DNA from: Candidatus Chloroploca asiatica
Lineage (GTDB): Bacteria > Chloroflexota > Chloroflexia > Chloroflexales > Chloroflexaceae
DNA: 64,000 nt
NCBI RefSeq assembly: GCF_002532075.1
Contig: NZ_LYXE01000024.1
Coordinates: 40,825 to 104,824, forward strand
Reading direction: 5' to 3'
Every line of letters begins with the position of its first letter. Within the stretch, counting starts at the first letter, position 1. The position numbers were made by a program, and so were the translations under genes. Positions 46,249-55,945 of this stretch are shown here, one piece after another. The notes under the pieces are model-generated. The model saw only the letters and a list, made by a program, of their open reading frames with translations. It searched no databases and was not told the origin of the DNA.

Positions 46249-48336
46249 TTAATAGGTTCCGCGGGTATCGCCACGGGCGAAAATCGAGGCCACATAGTTC
46301 AGGACATCGGTTGCACTCTGGTCATTATAGCCAAAGTCACGCACAAGGCGGGCCTTGACGACATCGATCTTCTCTTGCGTATCTTTATCGATCACCCGTG
46401 AGACAAGCGACGTCAGCTTGATGCTATCCTTCTGATCCTCAAAGAGCTTCAGTTCAAGGGCCTTATGGAGCCGCTCGTTGGTACGATAATCGAAGGTCTT
46501 GCCCTCGATCGCCAGGGCACCGATATAATTCATAATTTCGCGACGGAAATCGTCCTTGCGCGACTCGGGAATATCGATCTTTTCCTCGATACTGCGCATC
46601 AGGCGCTCATCAGGCTCTTCATACTGACCGGTATAGCGATTACGCACCTTCTCGCGCTGCGTATAGGCCTTAATATTATCAATATAGTTACCACAGAGCC
46701 GCTTGATCGCCTCTTCGTCAGCCGAGATCGCCCGTTGCACCTCATTCTTCACGATTTCGGTATACTCTTCGCGGACGACCGCGAGCAGATCGCGATAGTG
46801 CTTGCGGTCATCTTCCGAGCTAATCAGCGCGTGATTCTTGAGCCCACCTTCGAGCTCATTAATCACCATAAAGGGATTGATATAGCCCTCTTCCTGATTA
46901 CTCACGAGCGCATTCGAGATTTTATCCTGGATATAGCGGGCCGAAATGCCTTCCATGCCCTCACGGATCGCCTCTTTGCGCAACTCCTTGATATTATCCT
47001 CGGTAAAACCGGGGAGGGACTTGCCGTTATAGAGCTTGAGCTTTTGCAAGAGCGTCAGATTGGGCTTTTTCGGCTCTTCGAGGCGGGTCAGCACGGCCCA
47101 CATCGCAGCGACTTCAAGCGTATGGGGGGCGATATGAACCCGCACCTTCTTCTTATTGAAATCGCGCTCGTAGATGCGCACCTCATCGCGGAGGCGGGTG
47201 ACATAGGGAATATCAATGCGCACCGTGCGATCCTTGAGCGCCTCCATGAACTCATTATTTTCGAGGCGGCGATACTCGGGCTCATTGGTATGGCCGATAA
47301 TCACCTCATCAATATCGGTCTGGGCGAACTTCTTGGACTTAATGCGATGTTCCTGCGAAGCGCCGAGCAGATCATAGAGGAACGCCACATCGAGCTTCAG
47401 CATCTCGACGAACTCGATAATGCCGCGGTTGGCGATATTGAACTCACCATCGAAATTGAACGCACGAGGATCAGAATCGGAGCCATAGAGCGCGATTTTG
47501 CGATAATTGATATCGCCGGTGAGCTCGGTCGAGTCCTGATTCTTCTCATCCTTGGGTTGGAAGGTTCCGATCCCAACGCGATCCTGCTCGCTAAAGACAA
47601 GGCGGCGCACGCGGATATGGCGCACAACCTTGACCCAATCGCCATCATAGCGGCGCATCAGTTCACGGAAATGGAAGCGACAGACGGGGCAGAGATCGCC
47701 CGAGATACGGACATGATCTTCACTTGGGCGGCCCTCATTCATCCGAACGAGGAAGGCCTCGCGGTGATCAAGGGGAATGAGGTGGAGGGGCTCCTCGTGC
47801 ATCGGGCACTTTTCCCACTCGGCCTCGGGCACCTGGCGAAAATCGAAACTCGCGTGGTCTTCGATCGTCCCGAGGTACCAATCGTAGGTAAAGAGGGCCC
47901 CATCATCGGTCTTGGAATAGTGTTCAAGGCCCTTTTTGATGCGGCGAACGATGGTCGACTTGGATGAACCGACCGGGCCGTGGAGTAAGAGCACCCGCTT
48001 TTCGGTGCCATAGCCTTTGGCGGCCCCCTTAAAGAAATTGACCAGCCGCATCAATGGGATCTCGAGGCCATAGATTGAATCATCGCCATCAAAGGTTGCA
48101 TCAGAGAAGAACCGATAGCGAATCAAGCGTTTTTTGGCATCAATAAAGTCCTCGGTGCCATAGGACATAATCATATCGTAGATGCGTTGAAACGCATTAC
48201 GGGTGACACGCGGTTCCTGGGCGACAAGATCCAGATACTCGCCAAAGCTTCCACGCCAATTCAGTTGTTGGAACTGCTTGCGATCCTGGATTTCGCCAAG
48301 AAATTCCATCAGCGAGCTACCGGTCACGGTTGTCAT
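46249..48336 (-). CDS. prkA: PrkA serine protein kinase / AAA-type ATPase (YeaG)
   Basis: The 695-residue protein starts behind a strong AGGAGGAA site. It has a P-loop in [10 protein letters not shown] (120-128), family blocks such as [19 protein letters not shown], and a long C-terminal PrkA region ([22 protein letters not shown]). PrkA has been described as a serine kinase and, in other work, as an AAA+ Lon-related protease, so its activity is disputed. It heads the prkA-yeaH-spoVR module. The region upstream of it carries no recognised promoter. Confidence 0.95.
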   Translation of the reverse strand: MTTVTGSSLMEFLGEIQDRKQFQQLNWRGSFGEYLDLVAQEPRVTRNAFQRIYDMIMSYGTEDFIDAKKRLIRYRFFSDATFDGDDSIYGLEIPLMRLVNFFKGAAKGYGTEKRVLLLHGPVGSSKSTIVRRIKKGLEHYSKTDDGALFTYDWYLGTIEDHASFDFRQVPEAEWEKCPMHEEPLHLIPLDHREAFLVRMNEGRPSEDHVRISGDLCPVCRFHFRELMRRYDGDWVKVVRHIRVRRLVFSEQDRVGIGTFQPKDEKNQDSTELTGDINYRKIALYGSDSDPRAFNFDGEFNIANRGIIEFVEMLKLDVAFLYDLLGASQEHRIKSKKFAQTDIDEVIIGHTNEPEYRRLENNEFMEALKDRTVRIDIPYVTRLRDEVRIYERDFNKKKVRVHIAPHTLEVAAMWAVLTRLEEPKKPNLTLLQKLKLYNGKSLPGFTEDNIKELRKEAIREGMEGISARYIQDKISNALVSNQEEGYINPFMVINELEGGLKNHALISSEDDRKHYRDLLAVVREEYTEIVKNEVQRAISADEEAIKRLCGNYIDNIKAYTQREKVRNRYTGQYEEPDERLMRSIEEKIDIPESRKDDFRREIMNYIGALAIEGKTFDYRTNERLHKALELKLFEDQKDSIKLTSLVSRVIDKDTQEKIDVVKARLVRDFGYNDQSATDVLNYVASIFARGDTRGTY

Positions 48337-48936
48337 CGGTTATTCCTCCTGCTCAAGGCCCTTGTTCCCTTGTAATCCAGGCGCAGAGAGTGCCGCAACG
48401 GTCGTTACCCAGACGATCATCCGTCTGAGGAGAGCGTTGGGGCAAGCTCACGGCGCACGCCGTTGGCCTGGCGTCGGATCCTCGTGGAGCCAGCGGGCAG
48501 TTATGCTAACGTGCAGGGCATGCGATCTGCGCTGAGCGATCTCGCGGGTGCAGTGGTGGCGGGTAGCAGGGAGTACGTCTACGTAGTCCCTGTGCGACAT
48601 CGCTATACAGCTTTCGATCTCTGGGAGTCTAAAAAGAGGAGATCCTGATTGGTCAGGTATTAGCATTATAACAACGCGCTAGAGGCGCGTCAAGGATAGT
48701 TTGGGCTGTTTCTTGCGTGGTTTGTCACAACATTCAGAAATATTTGTGCGACAATTGGCCAGTCATACTGTAGAAAGGGCACCCGCAAGGGGTGCCCCTA
48801 CAGGGCCGGACCCGGTGTACGGGCACCCCTTGCGGGTGCCCTGGTGGGGTGCATGCACGGAAGATGCAATCGCCCTGACATCCTCGTTCGTGCGGCTTGA
48901 CAGGTTGTGCATGCATATGGTAGCATACAGCCCGTT
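48337..48936. other. 600-base region without a gene
   Basis: No frame here has protein-like composition. Apart from the ribosome binding site of prkA and the palindrome at 48776-48842, nothing is recognised. A tRNA starts at its right end. Confidence 0.6.
48776..48842. repeat. 22-base-arm palindrome (GGGCACCC type)
   Basis: Perfect arms 48776-48797 and 48821-48842 with core GCACCCGCAAGGGGTGC enclose a 23-base loop. The arms are themselves GC palindromic and resemble the GGGCACGG palindromes near 59.2, 59.6 and 63.7 kb, a type common in Chloroflexota genomes (from memory). Confidence 0.65.
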
Positions 48937-49013
48937 GGGTGATTAGCTCAGTTGGTTAGAGCGCCACGTTGACATCGTGGAGGTCAGTGGTTCAAATCCA
49001 CTATCACCCACCA
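48937..49013 (+). tRNA. tRNA-Val (anticodon GAC)
   Basis: A complete 77-base cloverleaf starts GGGTGAT and ends with ATCACCC-ACCA, with CCA encoded. The D-loop reads AGTTGGTTA, the anticodon stem CCACG/CGTGG encloses TTGACAT, and the T-loop reads TTCAAAT. The GAC anticodon reads GUC and GUU valine codons. Confidence 0.96.
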
Positions 49014-49096
49014 AAGCTCTGTTGCAAGCACCGCCCCATTGGGCGGGCTTTTTGTTTTCTGGCACGCACGAGTGCCGCTGTCGAGTGAGGCGACAT

Positions 49097-50056
49097 ATGC
49101 GGGTCTTGCTTACCGGGTTGACTGGTCCTGTTGGGAGTTTCCTCGCCGATTATCTGTTGACGCTCCCTGCGGTTGAGGTTCATGCTTTTAAGCGCTGGCG
49201 CAGCGATCCTCGGCCAATTGCCCATCTGCTTGAGCGGGTGACGATCCACGAGGGTGATATCGAGGATCCGTTTGCCATCGATCGCGCCATTGCCAAGGCT
49301 GCCCCCGAGCGCATCTTTCACCTGGCTGCCCAGAGTTATCCCAGTGCTTCGTGGGAGGCACCGATCCACACGTTGCGGGTCAATGTTGAGGGCACGGTCA
49401 ATCTGCTCGAGGCAGTGCGGCGTCATGTGCCGACGGCGCGGGTGCATATCGCGGGGACGAGCGCCCAGTATGGCACGGTAGCGCCCGAGGCTATCCCTAT
49501 TGGTGAGACGCACCCGATGCGTCCTGGTAGCCCGTATGGGGTGAGCAAGGTGGCGGCTGAGTTGACGGGGCTGCAATACCACGATAACTTTGGGTTGCAC
49601 GTAGTGGTCACGCGCTCGTTCAATCATGTCGGGCCGCGCCAGGGTGACCGTTGTTCGATCCAGACCTTCTGTCGGCAAATGGCGGCGATTGAGCTTGGTC
49701 TGCAAGAGCCGATCCTGCGGGTGGGCAATCTTGAGCCACGCCGCGATTTTACGCATACCCGCGATGTTGCGCGTGCGCTCTGGCTGCTGCTTGAGCATGG
49801 GCAACCCGGTGAGGTCTATAATCTCTGTTCGGGGCAGGCGACGCGCATTGGCGATATTGTGCAGATGGTCGTGGAGCGCGGGCGGGTTCCGGTGGAGGTG
49901 CAGATTGACCCGGCGCGGCTGCGCCCGAGCGATGAACCGATCCTGCGTGGTGACAACCGCAAACTGTGTGCGGCAACGGGCTGGAAGCCTACCATTGGCA
50001 TGGTCGAAATTGTCGAGGAATTGCTTGCCTACTGGCGCATGGAGTTGGCGCGGTGA
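49097..50056 (+). CDS. NAD-dependent epimerase/dehydratase (GDP-4-keto-6-deoxymannose reductase-like)
   Basis: The 319-residue extended SDR has TGLTGPVGSFLADYL at the Rossmann start, then the catalytic GTSAQYG serine and YGVSK (Tyr-x3-Lys), and RSFNHVGPRQ as in RMD/GMD enzymes. It likely acts on nucleotide sugars for surface glycans in the cytoplasm. The in-frame region upstream covers tRNA sequence, so the ATG at 49097 is chosen. Its stop overlaps the rsmI start by four bases. The exact sugar is not certain. Confidence 0.88.
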   Translation: MRVLLTGLTGPVGSFLADYLLTLPAVEVHAFKRWRSDPRPIAHLLERVTIHEGDIEDPFAIDRAIAKAAPERIFHLAAQSYPSASWEAPIHTLRVNVEGTVNLLEAVRRHVPTARVHIAGTSAQYGTVAPEAIPIGETHPMRPGSPYGVSKVAAELTGLQYHDNFGLHVVVTRSFNHVGPRQGDRCSIQTFCRQMAAIELGLQEPILRVGNLEPRRDFTHTRDVARALWLLLEHGQPGEVYNLCSGQATRIGDIVQMVVERGRVPVEVQIDPARLRPSDEPILRGDNRKLCAATGWKPTIGMVEIVEELLAYWRMELAR

Positions 50057-50955
50057 GCGATGAAATTCTACCCGGAGGGCGGGGAACGCTCTTTCTGGTG
50101 GCGACGCCGATTGGCAACCTTGAGGATATCACGCTCAGGGCGTTGCGAATTTTGCGTGAGGTGCGCCTGATTGCCGCCGAAGATACGCGACATAGCCGAA
50201 CCCTGCTCGATCATTATCAGATCAGCACGCCCTGCATCTCGTATCACGAACATAATAAACTCGCCCGGCTTGAGACGATCCTTGAAGCGTTGAGTCTGGG
50301 CAATGTTGCCCTTATTTCTGATGCGGGAACTCCGGCTATTTCCGATCCGGGTTTTGAACTGGTGCAGGCATGCCTGGCTGCCGGCTACACCATTGTGCCC
50401 ATTCCCGGGCCGAGTGCGCCGATTGCGGCGCTGGTTGCCTCGGGATTAGCGACGCAACGCTTTGCGTTCCTTGGTTTTTTGCCCCGGCGCAGTGTTGAGC
50501 GGCGCACGCTTTTTGCGGATATGGCTGAGTTAACGCTGACCCTGATCTGCTTTGAAGCGCCGCACCGGTTGCTCGATAGCCTGGCCGATATGCAGGCGGT
50601 TTTTGGTGACCGGACGATCGTTGTAGCGAAGGATCTCACCAAGCGGTTTGAAGATCTGCGGCGCGGCACAGCGAGCGACCTGATCAGCCATTTCAGCACC
50701 CAGCGTCCGCGGGGCGAATACACGCTCGTGATCGAAGGCCGCCCCCCTGGGGAACACAAACGCGACCGCAACCGCCTCCAGGCGAGCGCCCATACCGGCG
50801 AACCGCCAACGGAGGCAGAGATCGCTGGGCGGCTGCGCCTCCTACGCGACCAGGGTTTCAGTGGCAGCAGTGCGGCCCGTGCGGTTGCCCGCGAACTCGG
50901 CCTGCAAAAGAGTGTGGTGTATGAGGTGTGGCTGAGCCTTGGTGCTGGCGAGTAG
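50053..50955 (+). CDS. rsmI: 16S rRNA (cytidine1402-2'-O)-methyltransferase
   Basis: The 300-residue protein shows LVATPIGNLEDITLRAL, AAEDTRHSRTLL, ALISDAGTPAISDPG and PGPSAPIAAL, which are hallmarks of RsmI in the tetrapyrrole-methylase superfamily. A C-terminal helical segment follows. It starts with GTG overlapping the upstream TGA, so it is translationally coupled. The enzyme modifies C1402 in the decoding centre. Confidence 0.95.
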   Translation: MSDEILPGGRGTLFLVATPIGNLEDITLRALRILREVRLIAAEDTRHSRTLLDHYQISTPCISYHEHNKLARLETILEALSLGNVALISDAGTPAISDPGFELVQACLAAGYTIVPIPGPSAPIAALVASGLATQRFAFLGFLPRRSVERRTLFADMAELTLTLICFEAPHRLLDSLADMQAVFGDRTIVVAKDLTKRFEDLRRGTASDLISHFSTQRPRGEYTLVIEGRPPGEHKRDRNRLQASAHTGEPPTEAEIAGRLRLLRDQGFSGSSAARAVARELGLQKSVVYEVWLSLGAGE

Positions 50956-50990
50956 CCTGGGTACGCGGGCGGGACGCCCGCGTACCCAGG
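50956..50990. terminator. GC-rich hairpin after rsmI
   Basis: Perfect arms 50956-50971 and 50975-50990 with loop GGA start one base after the rsmI stop, between convergent rsmI and ychF. Confidence 0.7.
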
Positions 50991-51012
50991 AATGCCAGAA
51001 AACTTTAGTGAA

Positions 51013-52095
51013 TCAGACGTTGAAGAGAAAATGGCAGATATCGCCGTCCTGGACGATGTAGGTTTTGCCTTCCATGCGGACGGTACCCTGTTTTTTGGCT
51101 TCGGTCATCGAGCCAGCTTTGATAAGGTCGTCGTAGGCGACAACTTCGGCGCGAATAAAACCGCGCTGGATGTCAGAGTGGATCGCGCCAGCTGCTTCGA
51201 CGGCTGGCGTCTGCTGGCGGATCGTCCAGGCACGCACCTCATCGGGGCCGGTCGTCAAAAAGCTGATCAGGCCAAGCAGGGTGTAACTCTGTTGAATAAC
51301 GAGTTCGCGGGCGGGGGTCGTGATGCCCAGGTCTTCCATAAAAGTCTGCGCATCTTCGTCATCGAGTTGGGCCAGTTCGGCCTCAATTTTGCCACAGAGC
51401 GGCACAACGGCACTGCGCGGATGGGCATAGGTGACCGTGGGCGGCGCACTCAACTGATCTTCACCGACGTTGGGCACGAGCAAGAGTGGCTTGGCGGTGA
51501 GGAACTGATATCCACGGATGAGGCGCTCTTCTTCCTCGCTCATCTGCGCGGCGCGAATCGGTATCTCAGCCTCGAGGCCAGCTTGCAAGCGCAGTAGCAA
51601 CTCGCGCTCGGTGATGCGTAGCTCTTTCTCGCGGGCGGCCATTTTTGTGATCTCGGCATTGAGGCGTTGCAAACGGCGCTCGATAATTGCGAGATCGGCA
51701 AACGCGAGCTCGAGATCGACGGCCTGCAGATCGCGCATCAGGTCAACTGAGCCTTCGGGGTGAGGCACCGCGCTATCTTCAAAGGTGCGGACGACGTGCA
51801 GCAGCGCATCAGCGGTGCCCAGGTAGTTGAGCAACGCAGGAGGCAAGCCCTCGCCCTCGCGGCGCGAACCACTGAGGCCGGCGACATCAACATACTGCAC
51901 ATCGGCAAAAGTGGTCTTTTTGGGCTTGAACATCCCTGTCAACACGGCGAGACGGTTATCAGGGACTTTGACGGTGGCCAGATTTGGTTCAAGTTGACCA
52001 GAGGCGTAGGCCGTTGTCTCGGCTGTTCCTCGCGTTAAGGCATTGAAGACGGTGGTTTTGCCACTATTTGGCAAGCCAATAATTGCGATTTTCAT
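51013..52095 (-). CDS. ychF: redox-regulated ATPase YchF (Obg family)
   Basis: The 360-residue protein has G1 GLPNSGKTT, switch and G3 DVAGLSGSRREGEGLP, and a C-terminal TGS domain ending MEGKTYIVQDGDICHFLFNV. The usual NKxD element is altered, as in YchF, which favours ATP over GTP. It binds ribosomes. The start at 52095 follows GAGAAGAG and gives the exact family N-terminus. Confidence 0.94.
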   Translation of the reverse strand: MKIAIIGLPNSGKTTVFNALTRGTAETTAYASGQLEPNLATVKVPDNRLAVLTGMFKPKKTTFADVQYVDVAGLSGSRREGEGLPPALLNYLGTADALLHVVRTFEDSAVPHPEGSVDLMRDLQAVDLELAFADLAIIERRLQRLNAEITKMAAREKELRITERELLLRLQAGLEAEIPIRAAQMSEEEERLIRGYQFLTAKPLLLVPNVGEDQLSAPPTVTYAHPRSAVVPLCGKIEAELAQLDDEDAQTFMEDLGITTPARELVIQQSYTLLGLISFLTTGPDEVRAWTIRQQTPAVEAAGAIHSDIQRGFIRAEVVAYDDLIKAGSMTEAKKQGTVRMEGKTYIVQDGDICHFLFNV

Positions 52096-52194
52096 GTTTC
52101 TCTTCTCTGGTTGGTCACGGGTGTGTGTCCTGAGTTTGGGCAAGTATAGCGCCGGGGTGCGAAAGTTGCAACCCCGGTAGGGGTGATGCTTCGA

Positions 52195-52232
52195 CGCAAA
52201 GACGCAAAGGCGCAAAGGCGCAAAGGCGCAAA
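52195..52232. repeat. GCAAAGGC-type short tandem repeats
   Basis: Tandem units of CGCAAAGG(C/A) lie upstream of ychF. The same unit recurs at 53575-53663 and 55946-56026. Confidence 0.7.
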
Positions 52233-52322
52233 GGGTGTTGAGAACGCCTTGGGATGGCAGATGTGTGACGAGTGGCTGTGCCAGAGGTGGAGCAGGAAGC
52301 GTGGTGCGTGCGACGCTGGGTG

Positions 52323-52388
52323 GGCCGAAGCACGCGCTATGGATTGCAGGCCGGTTGATGGGGGCTGCGGGGGGCGCGTGCTTCGGCC
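52323..52388. repeat. palindrome with GGCCGAAGCACGCGC arms, copy 1
   Basis: Perfect 15-base arms 52323-52337 and 52374-52388 (second copy at 59354-59417). The loop differs between copies, so the arms define the family. Confidence 0.65.
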
Positions 52389-52431
52389 GTACGGGGGGGT
52401 GATTAATGTCGCTTTGGCTCAGGACGGGGTG

Positions 52432-52437
52432 TATAAT
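52432..52437 (+). promoter_or_regulatory. possible -10 box
   Basis: A perfect TATAAT lies 44 bases before the next start. No good -35 was found. Confidence 0.3.
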
Positions 52438-52480
52438 GGAAGGGTGTTAGGGAAGTTTCCCGTGTGAAGGGTAACGCCTC

Positions 52481-53563
52481 ATGGTCTATGCTACCCCCCA
52501 GATGAGTGATGCAATGCGCCCAGGCTTTGGGCAGCCACAGTTGATCTTTTTTTGCGAACTTGAGAGTGATGAGTTGTGGGTGTTGTTGCACGATGAGTTG
52601 CTGTTGGCTGAGTTGTCGGTGCATGGGTATGGTGTGGCGGTTGCGATGCGTCACTTTGATGAACCGACGGCCGCAGCGGTGCGGTTGCTGAATCAACATC
52701 GTATTCCTGCGATTGCGTGGTTGCTGCTTTCACCCGATGAGGGGTTCTGGTTCCATCTGCAAAATTATCCGCAGGCGGTCGAGCGGTATGCGGCATTTCG
52801 TGGTTGGGCGTTGAAGCACGGGTTGCATTTTCAGGCGATTGGGCTTGATATTGAGCCGCCGCGCAATGAGGTCGATCATATTCATCGCTGGGGCTTGCGT
52901 GATTTGACGCGACGGGCTTGGCTTGCGCGTGAGAATGTGCTTTTTGCTTCGGCACGCCTGGCTTATACTGAGTTGATTGCTCGAATTCATCACGATGGGG
53001 CTGAGGTGCATACGTATCAATTGCCGATTCTTGCTGATGATCGCCGCGCTGGAACGAGTCTGGCGCAGCGGGCGCTTGATATTGTTGATTTGCCTGCCGA
53101 TGTCGAGGTGCTGATCTGCTATAGCAGTGCTCCGCTTGATACGCTTGGCAACGACCTTGGAGGGGCGCTAGTGGCAAGCTATGGCCCTGCTGCCGATAGC
53201 ATTGCCGTTGGTGTGGTGCCGGGTACGTCGGGACGTGAGCGCTCAAGTGAAGCCCCGCCCCCGCTCTCGTGGGAAGCCCTTGAACGTGATCTCTTGCTTG
53301 CGGCACGCCATACCGATACAATCTATATCTACTCGCTCGAAGGCTGTGCGCAACGGGGGCTAATGGGGCGTCTTGCAACGATTAATTGGGATGCCGAGGC
53401 CCGGGTTGCCTTCTGGAAGCGGAGCCTTGTTGCGTCAGCGCGGAGTGGAATTTTGCTCTGGATGCTTGCGGCCCGGTTTAGTCGGGGGCTCTTTGCCTGG
53501 CTGGGCTGGAGTCTGTTTGCGGTGATGGTTGCGCGCCAGATGCGGCGGCGTACGCGGGGCTAG
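52481..53563 (+). CDS. TIM-barrel-like protein of unknown function
   Basis: The 360-residue protein has alternating hydrophobic strands and helices (QLIFFCELESDEL, IPAIAWLLLSPDEG, FQAIGLDIEPP, EVHTYQLPIL, VEVLICYSSAP) ending with a hydrophobic segment and an Arg-rich tail. The acidic residues in GLDIEPP resemble glycosidase catalytic positions. No family is recognised. The start is the ATG at 52481; an ATG at 52502 (MSDAMRPG) is possible. The tail suggests membrane association. It lies between ychF and repeats, so no operon partner is evident. Confidence 0.6.
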   Translation: MVYATPQMSDAMRPGFGQPQLIFFCELESDELWVLLHDELLLAELSVHGYGVAVAMRHFDEPTAAAVRLLNQHRIPAIAWLLLSPDEGFWFHLQNYPQAVERYAAFRGWALKHGLHFQAIGLDIEPPRNEVDHIHRWGLRDLTRRAWLARENVLFASARLAYTELIARIHHDGAEVHTYQLPILADDRRAGTSLAQRALDIVDLPADVEVLICYSSAPLDTLGNDLGGALVASYGPAADSIAVGVVPGTSGRERSSEAPPPLSWEALERDLLLAARHTDTIYIYSLEGCAQRGLMGRLATINWDAEARVAFWKRSLVASARSGILLWMLAARFSRGLFAWLGWSLFAVMVARQMRRRTRG

Positions 53564-53574
53564 GGGTATTTATT

Positions 53575-53663
53575 TTGACGCAAAGGCGCAGGGGCGCAAA
53601 GGTTTTAGGGTAAGGGACTGGTTTTTTTGACGCAAAGGCGCGGGGGCGCAAAGGTTTTAGGGC
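53575..53663. repeat. duplicated CGCAAAGG repeat unit
   Basis: Two related units of about 35 bases (about 53575-53609 and 53628-53663), each with GACGCAAAGGCGC and GGGGCGCAAAGGTTTTAGGG, lie after the stop of the preceding gene. Confidence 0.65.
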
Positions 53664-53682
53664 ATGTGCTTGACCTTCGCCT

Positions 53683-53736
53683 CGGAGTGCCGGCTTCAGT
53701 CGGCTGAGCGGGAAGCCGACTGAAGTCGGCACTCCG
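53683..53736. terminator. hairpin with 23-base arms (GGAGTGCCGGC type)
   Basis: Arms 53683-53705 and 53714-53736 pair with one G:T. The sequence shares GGAGTG and GCCGGC with the nested palindrome at 46127-46225, so they are one family. Confidence 0.65.
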
Positions 53737-53794
53737 ATGAGCGTAAATGGTAAAGTAGCCTAAATCCTTGTCTTAGGGAAGAAGGAAGAGATGC

Positions 53795-54454
53795 ATGGCT
53801 GCTCAGGTTGAAGCGTTGTTGCGTGAAGAGATTGTGATGGTTGGGCGTCGGCTCTATGAGCGTGGGCTCATTGTGGCTGGCGATGGCAATATTTCGGCGC
53901 GTCTGCCCGATGGCTCGATCTTGATGACGCCTGCCGGTTTGTGCAAGGGTGAGTTGACGCCCGAGGATCTGGTGGTGATCAATCTTGAGGGCGAGTTGTT
54001 GCGGGCTGCTGCGGGTCGTCGGCAGTCGACCGAGCAGCATTTGCATCTGCACGTCTACCGGCGTCGCCCCGATGTGCTGGCCTGTGTCCATGCGCATCCG
54101 CCGATGGCGGTGGCCTTGACCCTCGTCGGGATTACGATGAGCGAACCGGTGCTGCCGGAGGCGATGCTGGCGCTCGGGCCGATTCCGACGGCACCCTATG
54201 CACGCACTGGCACCGTCGAGATGGGCGAGGCGATTGATCCCCTGGTTGCTGACCACGACTCGATGTTGTTGGCCCGCCACGGTGCCTTGACGCTGGCGCG
54301 TACCCCGACGGCGGCCTATTTTCAGATGGAGCAGATCGAACATTGCGCCCGCATTCTGCACGCGGCCCATCTGCTCGGCCCTCTTGAACCAATGCCTCAT
54401 GAACGGATTGCTGAATTGTATCATTTGCGGGCGGCTCTTCGCATGCAAAATTAG
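53795..54454 (+). CDS. class II aldolase/adducin-type protein
   Basis: The 219-residue protein has GDGNISARLPDGSILMTP and the Zn-binding VHAHPPMAVAL, with another histidine in HGALTLAR. It resembles L-fuculose-1-phosphate aldolase or methylthioribulose-1-phosphate dehydratase. The active acid is not clearly placed. No pathway neighbours help, so substrate is open. The next gene begins about 155 bases later, after a palindrome. Confidence 0.85.
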   Translation: MAAQVEALLREEIVMVGRRLYERGLIVAGDGNISARLPDGSILMTPAGLCKGELTPEDLVVINLEGELLRAAAGRRQSTEQHLHLHVYRRRPDVLACVHAHPPMAVALTLVGITMSEPVLPEAMLALGPIPTAPYARTGTVEMGEAIDPLVADHDSMLLARHGALTLARTPTAAYFQMEQIEHCARILHAAHLLGPLEPMPHERIAELYHLRAALRMQN

Positions 54455-54493
54455 TAGTGTTTCAACTGCACTTTCTGATATTCTCACGACTGT

Positions 54494-54563
54494 GTCATGC
54501 TGAGCGCAGCGAAGCATCTCTGCCGTGGGCACGCCTGAGACCCTTCGCTGCGCTCAGGGTGAC
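54494..54563. repeat. palindrome with GAGCGCAGCGAAG arms
   Basis: Arms of 21 bases (54494-54514, 54543-54563) pair with one mismatch. The CTGAGCGCAGCGAAG core is a widespread intergenic repeat in Chloroflexota and other bacteria (from memory). It lies 40 bases after the aldolase stop. Confidence 0.65.
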
Positions 54564-54610
54564 AACAGATCGGGAAACTTCGTTGACAGACCAATTAGAC
54601 TAGGAGAACA

Positions 54611-54892
54611 ATGAAACTCTCACCTGAAAAAATCGAACAACTTTCAGCCGATCTTGTTGATGCGCTAGCCGATGTTGAGGGGGTGCTCTTTCAGGCGGGC
54701 GATAGTGAGTTGCGCATTGCGATCAAGCAGATCGTCACTGATGAGTTGCAGGTCGAAGAGCGGCTTGATGCCGAGATTCATGGTTTGCTGCAAGCCTACA
54801 AGTACGAGATTACGATGGGGCGCCTGAGCTACGATGATCTCTATCGTAAGCTCCGCCATAAGTTGATTAACGAACGCCGCCTGGTGTTGTAA
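54611..54892 (+). CDS. DUF507 family protein
   Basis: The 93-residue helical protein, rich in Glu and Leu (MKLSPEKIEQLSADLVDAL and a C-terminal YDDLYRKLRHKLINERRLVL), matches DUF507. The function is unknown. Its ATG follows AGGAGAACA. The stop shares a base with the start of the next gene, so the two are coupled. Confidence 0.8.
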   Translation: MKLSPEKIEQLSADLVDALADVEGVLFQAGDSELRIAIKQIVTDELQVEERLDAEIHGLLQAYKYEITMGRLSYDDLYRKLRHKLINERRLVL

Positions 54893-55548
54893 TGTCACTT
54901 GAATTTATTGAGAGTCCAACTGAGCAGACGACCGCCGGGACGGATGTGGTGATTGCGGCGCTGGCGCTGGGGTCGGCGACCTATCTTGTGCGCCATCGTA
55001 CCTGGCGAGCGTATGTGTGGGGGGGGGCCTTTAGCGCCCTCGCTGCGGCTGGGGGGCTTGGGGCGGCTGCCCACGGGCTAAAAATTGGTCAGCGCACGCA
55101 CGATCTGCTCTGGCGGTTGTTGGCGATCAGCTTTGGTTTGATGGTCGGCTGCTTTGCGTCGGCGGCGACGGCTGATGGCTTTGGTGAGCGGGCCGGTCGG
55201 CGGGTCTTGCCCTGGCTCTTGCTTGGCGCGTTCGGCTTTGACACCGTGACCCGTCGACTCTCCCGTGGGTTCATTGTCTTCATTGTCTACGAAGCAGCGG
55301 CGCTGCTCTATGCACTGACGATCTATGTGCGCCTGGCCCAGGGCGGGCGGATGCGCGGGGCGCAGATGACGGCGGCGGGGATTCTGCTCTCGCTGATTGC
55401 GGCTGCGATTCAGTCGTCGCGCCTGCACACGCAGATCGCGGGTCTCCCGTTTGATAACAATGGCATCTTCCATCTGGTGCAGATCGCCGCGATCCCGGTG
55501 CTTGTTGGTGGGATTGATGCCGGCCTGGTTGAGGATCATGGGGCGTAA
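54892..55548 (+). CDS. seven-helix membrane protein, DUF6962-like
   Basis: The 218-residue protein has about seven hydrophobic helices and the motif DNNGIFHLVQ near the end, plus a histidine in GAAAHGLKI. It resembles DUF6962 (from memory), with a remote likeness to ceramidase-type seven-helix proteins. It begins one base inside the DUF507 stop, and its end overlaps the next gene by 11 bases, so the three form a tight unit. Function is unknown. Confidence 0.65.
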   Translation: MSLEFIESPTEQTTAGTDVVIAALALGSATYLVRHRTWRAYVWGGAFSALAAAGGLGAAAHGLKIGQRTHDLLWRLLAISFGLMVGCFASAATADGFGERAGRRVLPWLLLGAFGFDTVTRRLSRGFIVFIVYEAAALLYALTIYVRLAQGGRMRGAQMTAAGILLSLIAAAIQSSRLHTQIAGLPFDNNGIFHLVQIAAIPVLVGGIDAGLVEDHGA

Positions 55549-55945
55549 CATCTTTTTGCTCTGCGCCTGTTTCTTCTTCTTCGCGGCGTGCGGGATGCCG
55601 TCGCCCGCGCCGGAAGAGGAACTGACGCAGCAACAACAGACGATTGGCGATCTGACGATCGCCTTCGAGGGTGTGGCGGTGCCGCGCATCAATACGAGCC
55701 AACAATTTGTGATCACGTTGACTGATGAGACCGGTCAGCCGCGTGATGGGGCCGATGTCTACATTGATATGACGATGCCCGCGATGCCGATGGGGATCAA
55801 CCGACCGATCGCCGAGCTAGAGGGCGAAGGGCGTTATGTCGCCTACAGCGCTTATACGATGGAGGGCGATTGGGAAATGATCGTGGTCGTCAGGCTCGGT
55901 GACGATGAATACCGGGCAGTTTTTCCGGTTGTGGCGGTTGAGTAG
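55538..55945 (+). CDS. FixH/YtkA-like lipoprotein
   Basis: The 135-residue protein has a lipoprotein signal (LLCACFFFFAAC with the lipidated cysteine at residue 18) and a small beta-sandwich domain with DMTMPAMPMG and GDWEMIVVV. FixH/YtkA-like domains are outside the membrane and often linked to copper or cytochrome oxidase assembly. The Met-rich loop (DMTMPAMPMG) would suit copper binding. The start at 55538 overlaps the upstream gene by 11 bases. Confidence 0.8.
   Translation: MGRNIFLLCACFFFFAACGMPSPAPEEELTQQQQTIGDLTIAFEGVAVPRINTSQQFVITLTDETGQPRDGADVYIDMTMPAMPMGINRPIAELEGEGRYVAYSAYTMEGDWEMIVVVRLGDDEYRAVFPVVAVE

Noticed and set aside
46465..47967. 500-codon plus-strand frame opposite prkA
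   Set aside because: Its Leu/Ile/Asp-rich composition mirrors the prkA codons, and no domain or ribosome binding site is seen.
48776..48842. Insertion sequence ends
   Set aside because: The inverted arms enclose only 23 bases and no transposase; a simple palindromic repeat is more likely.
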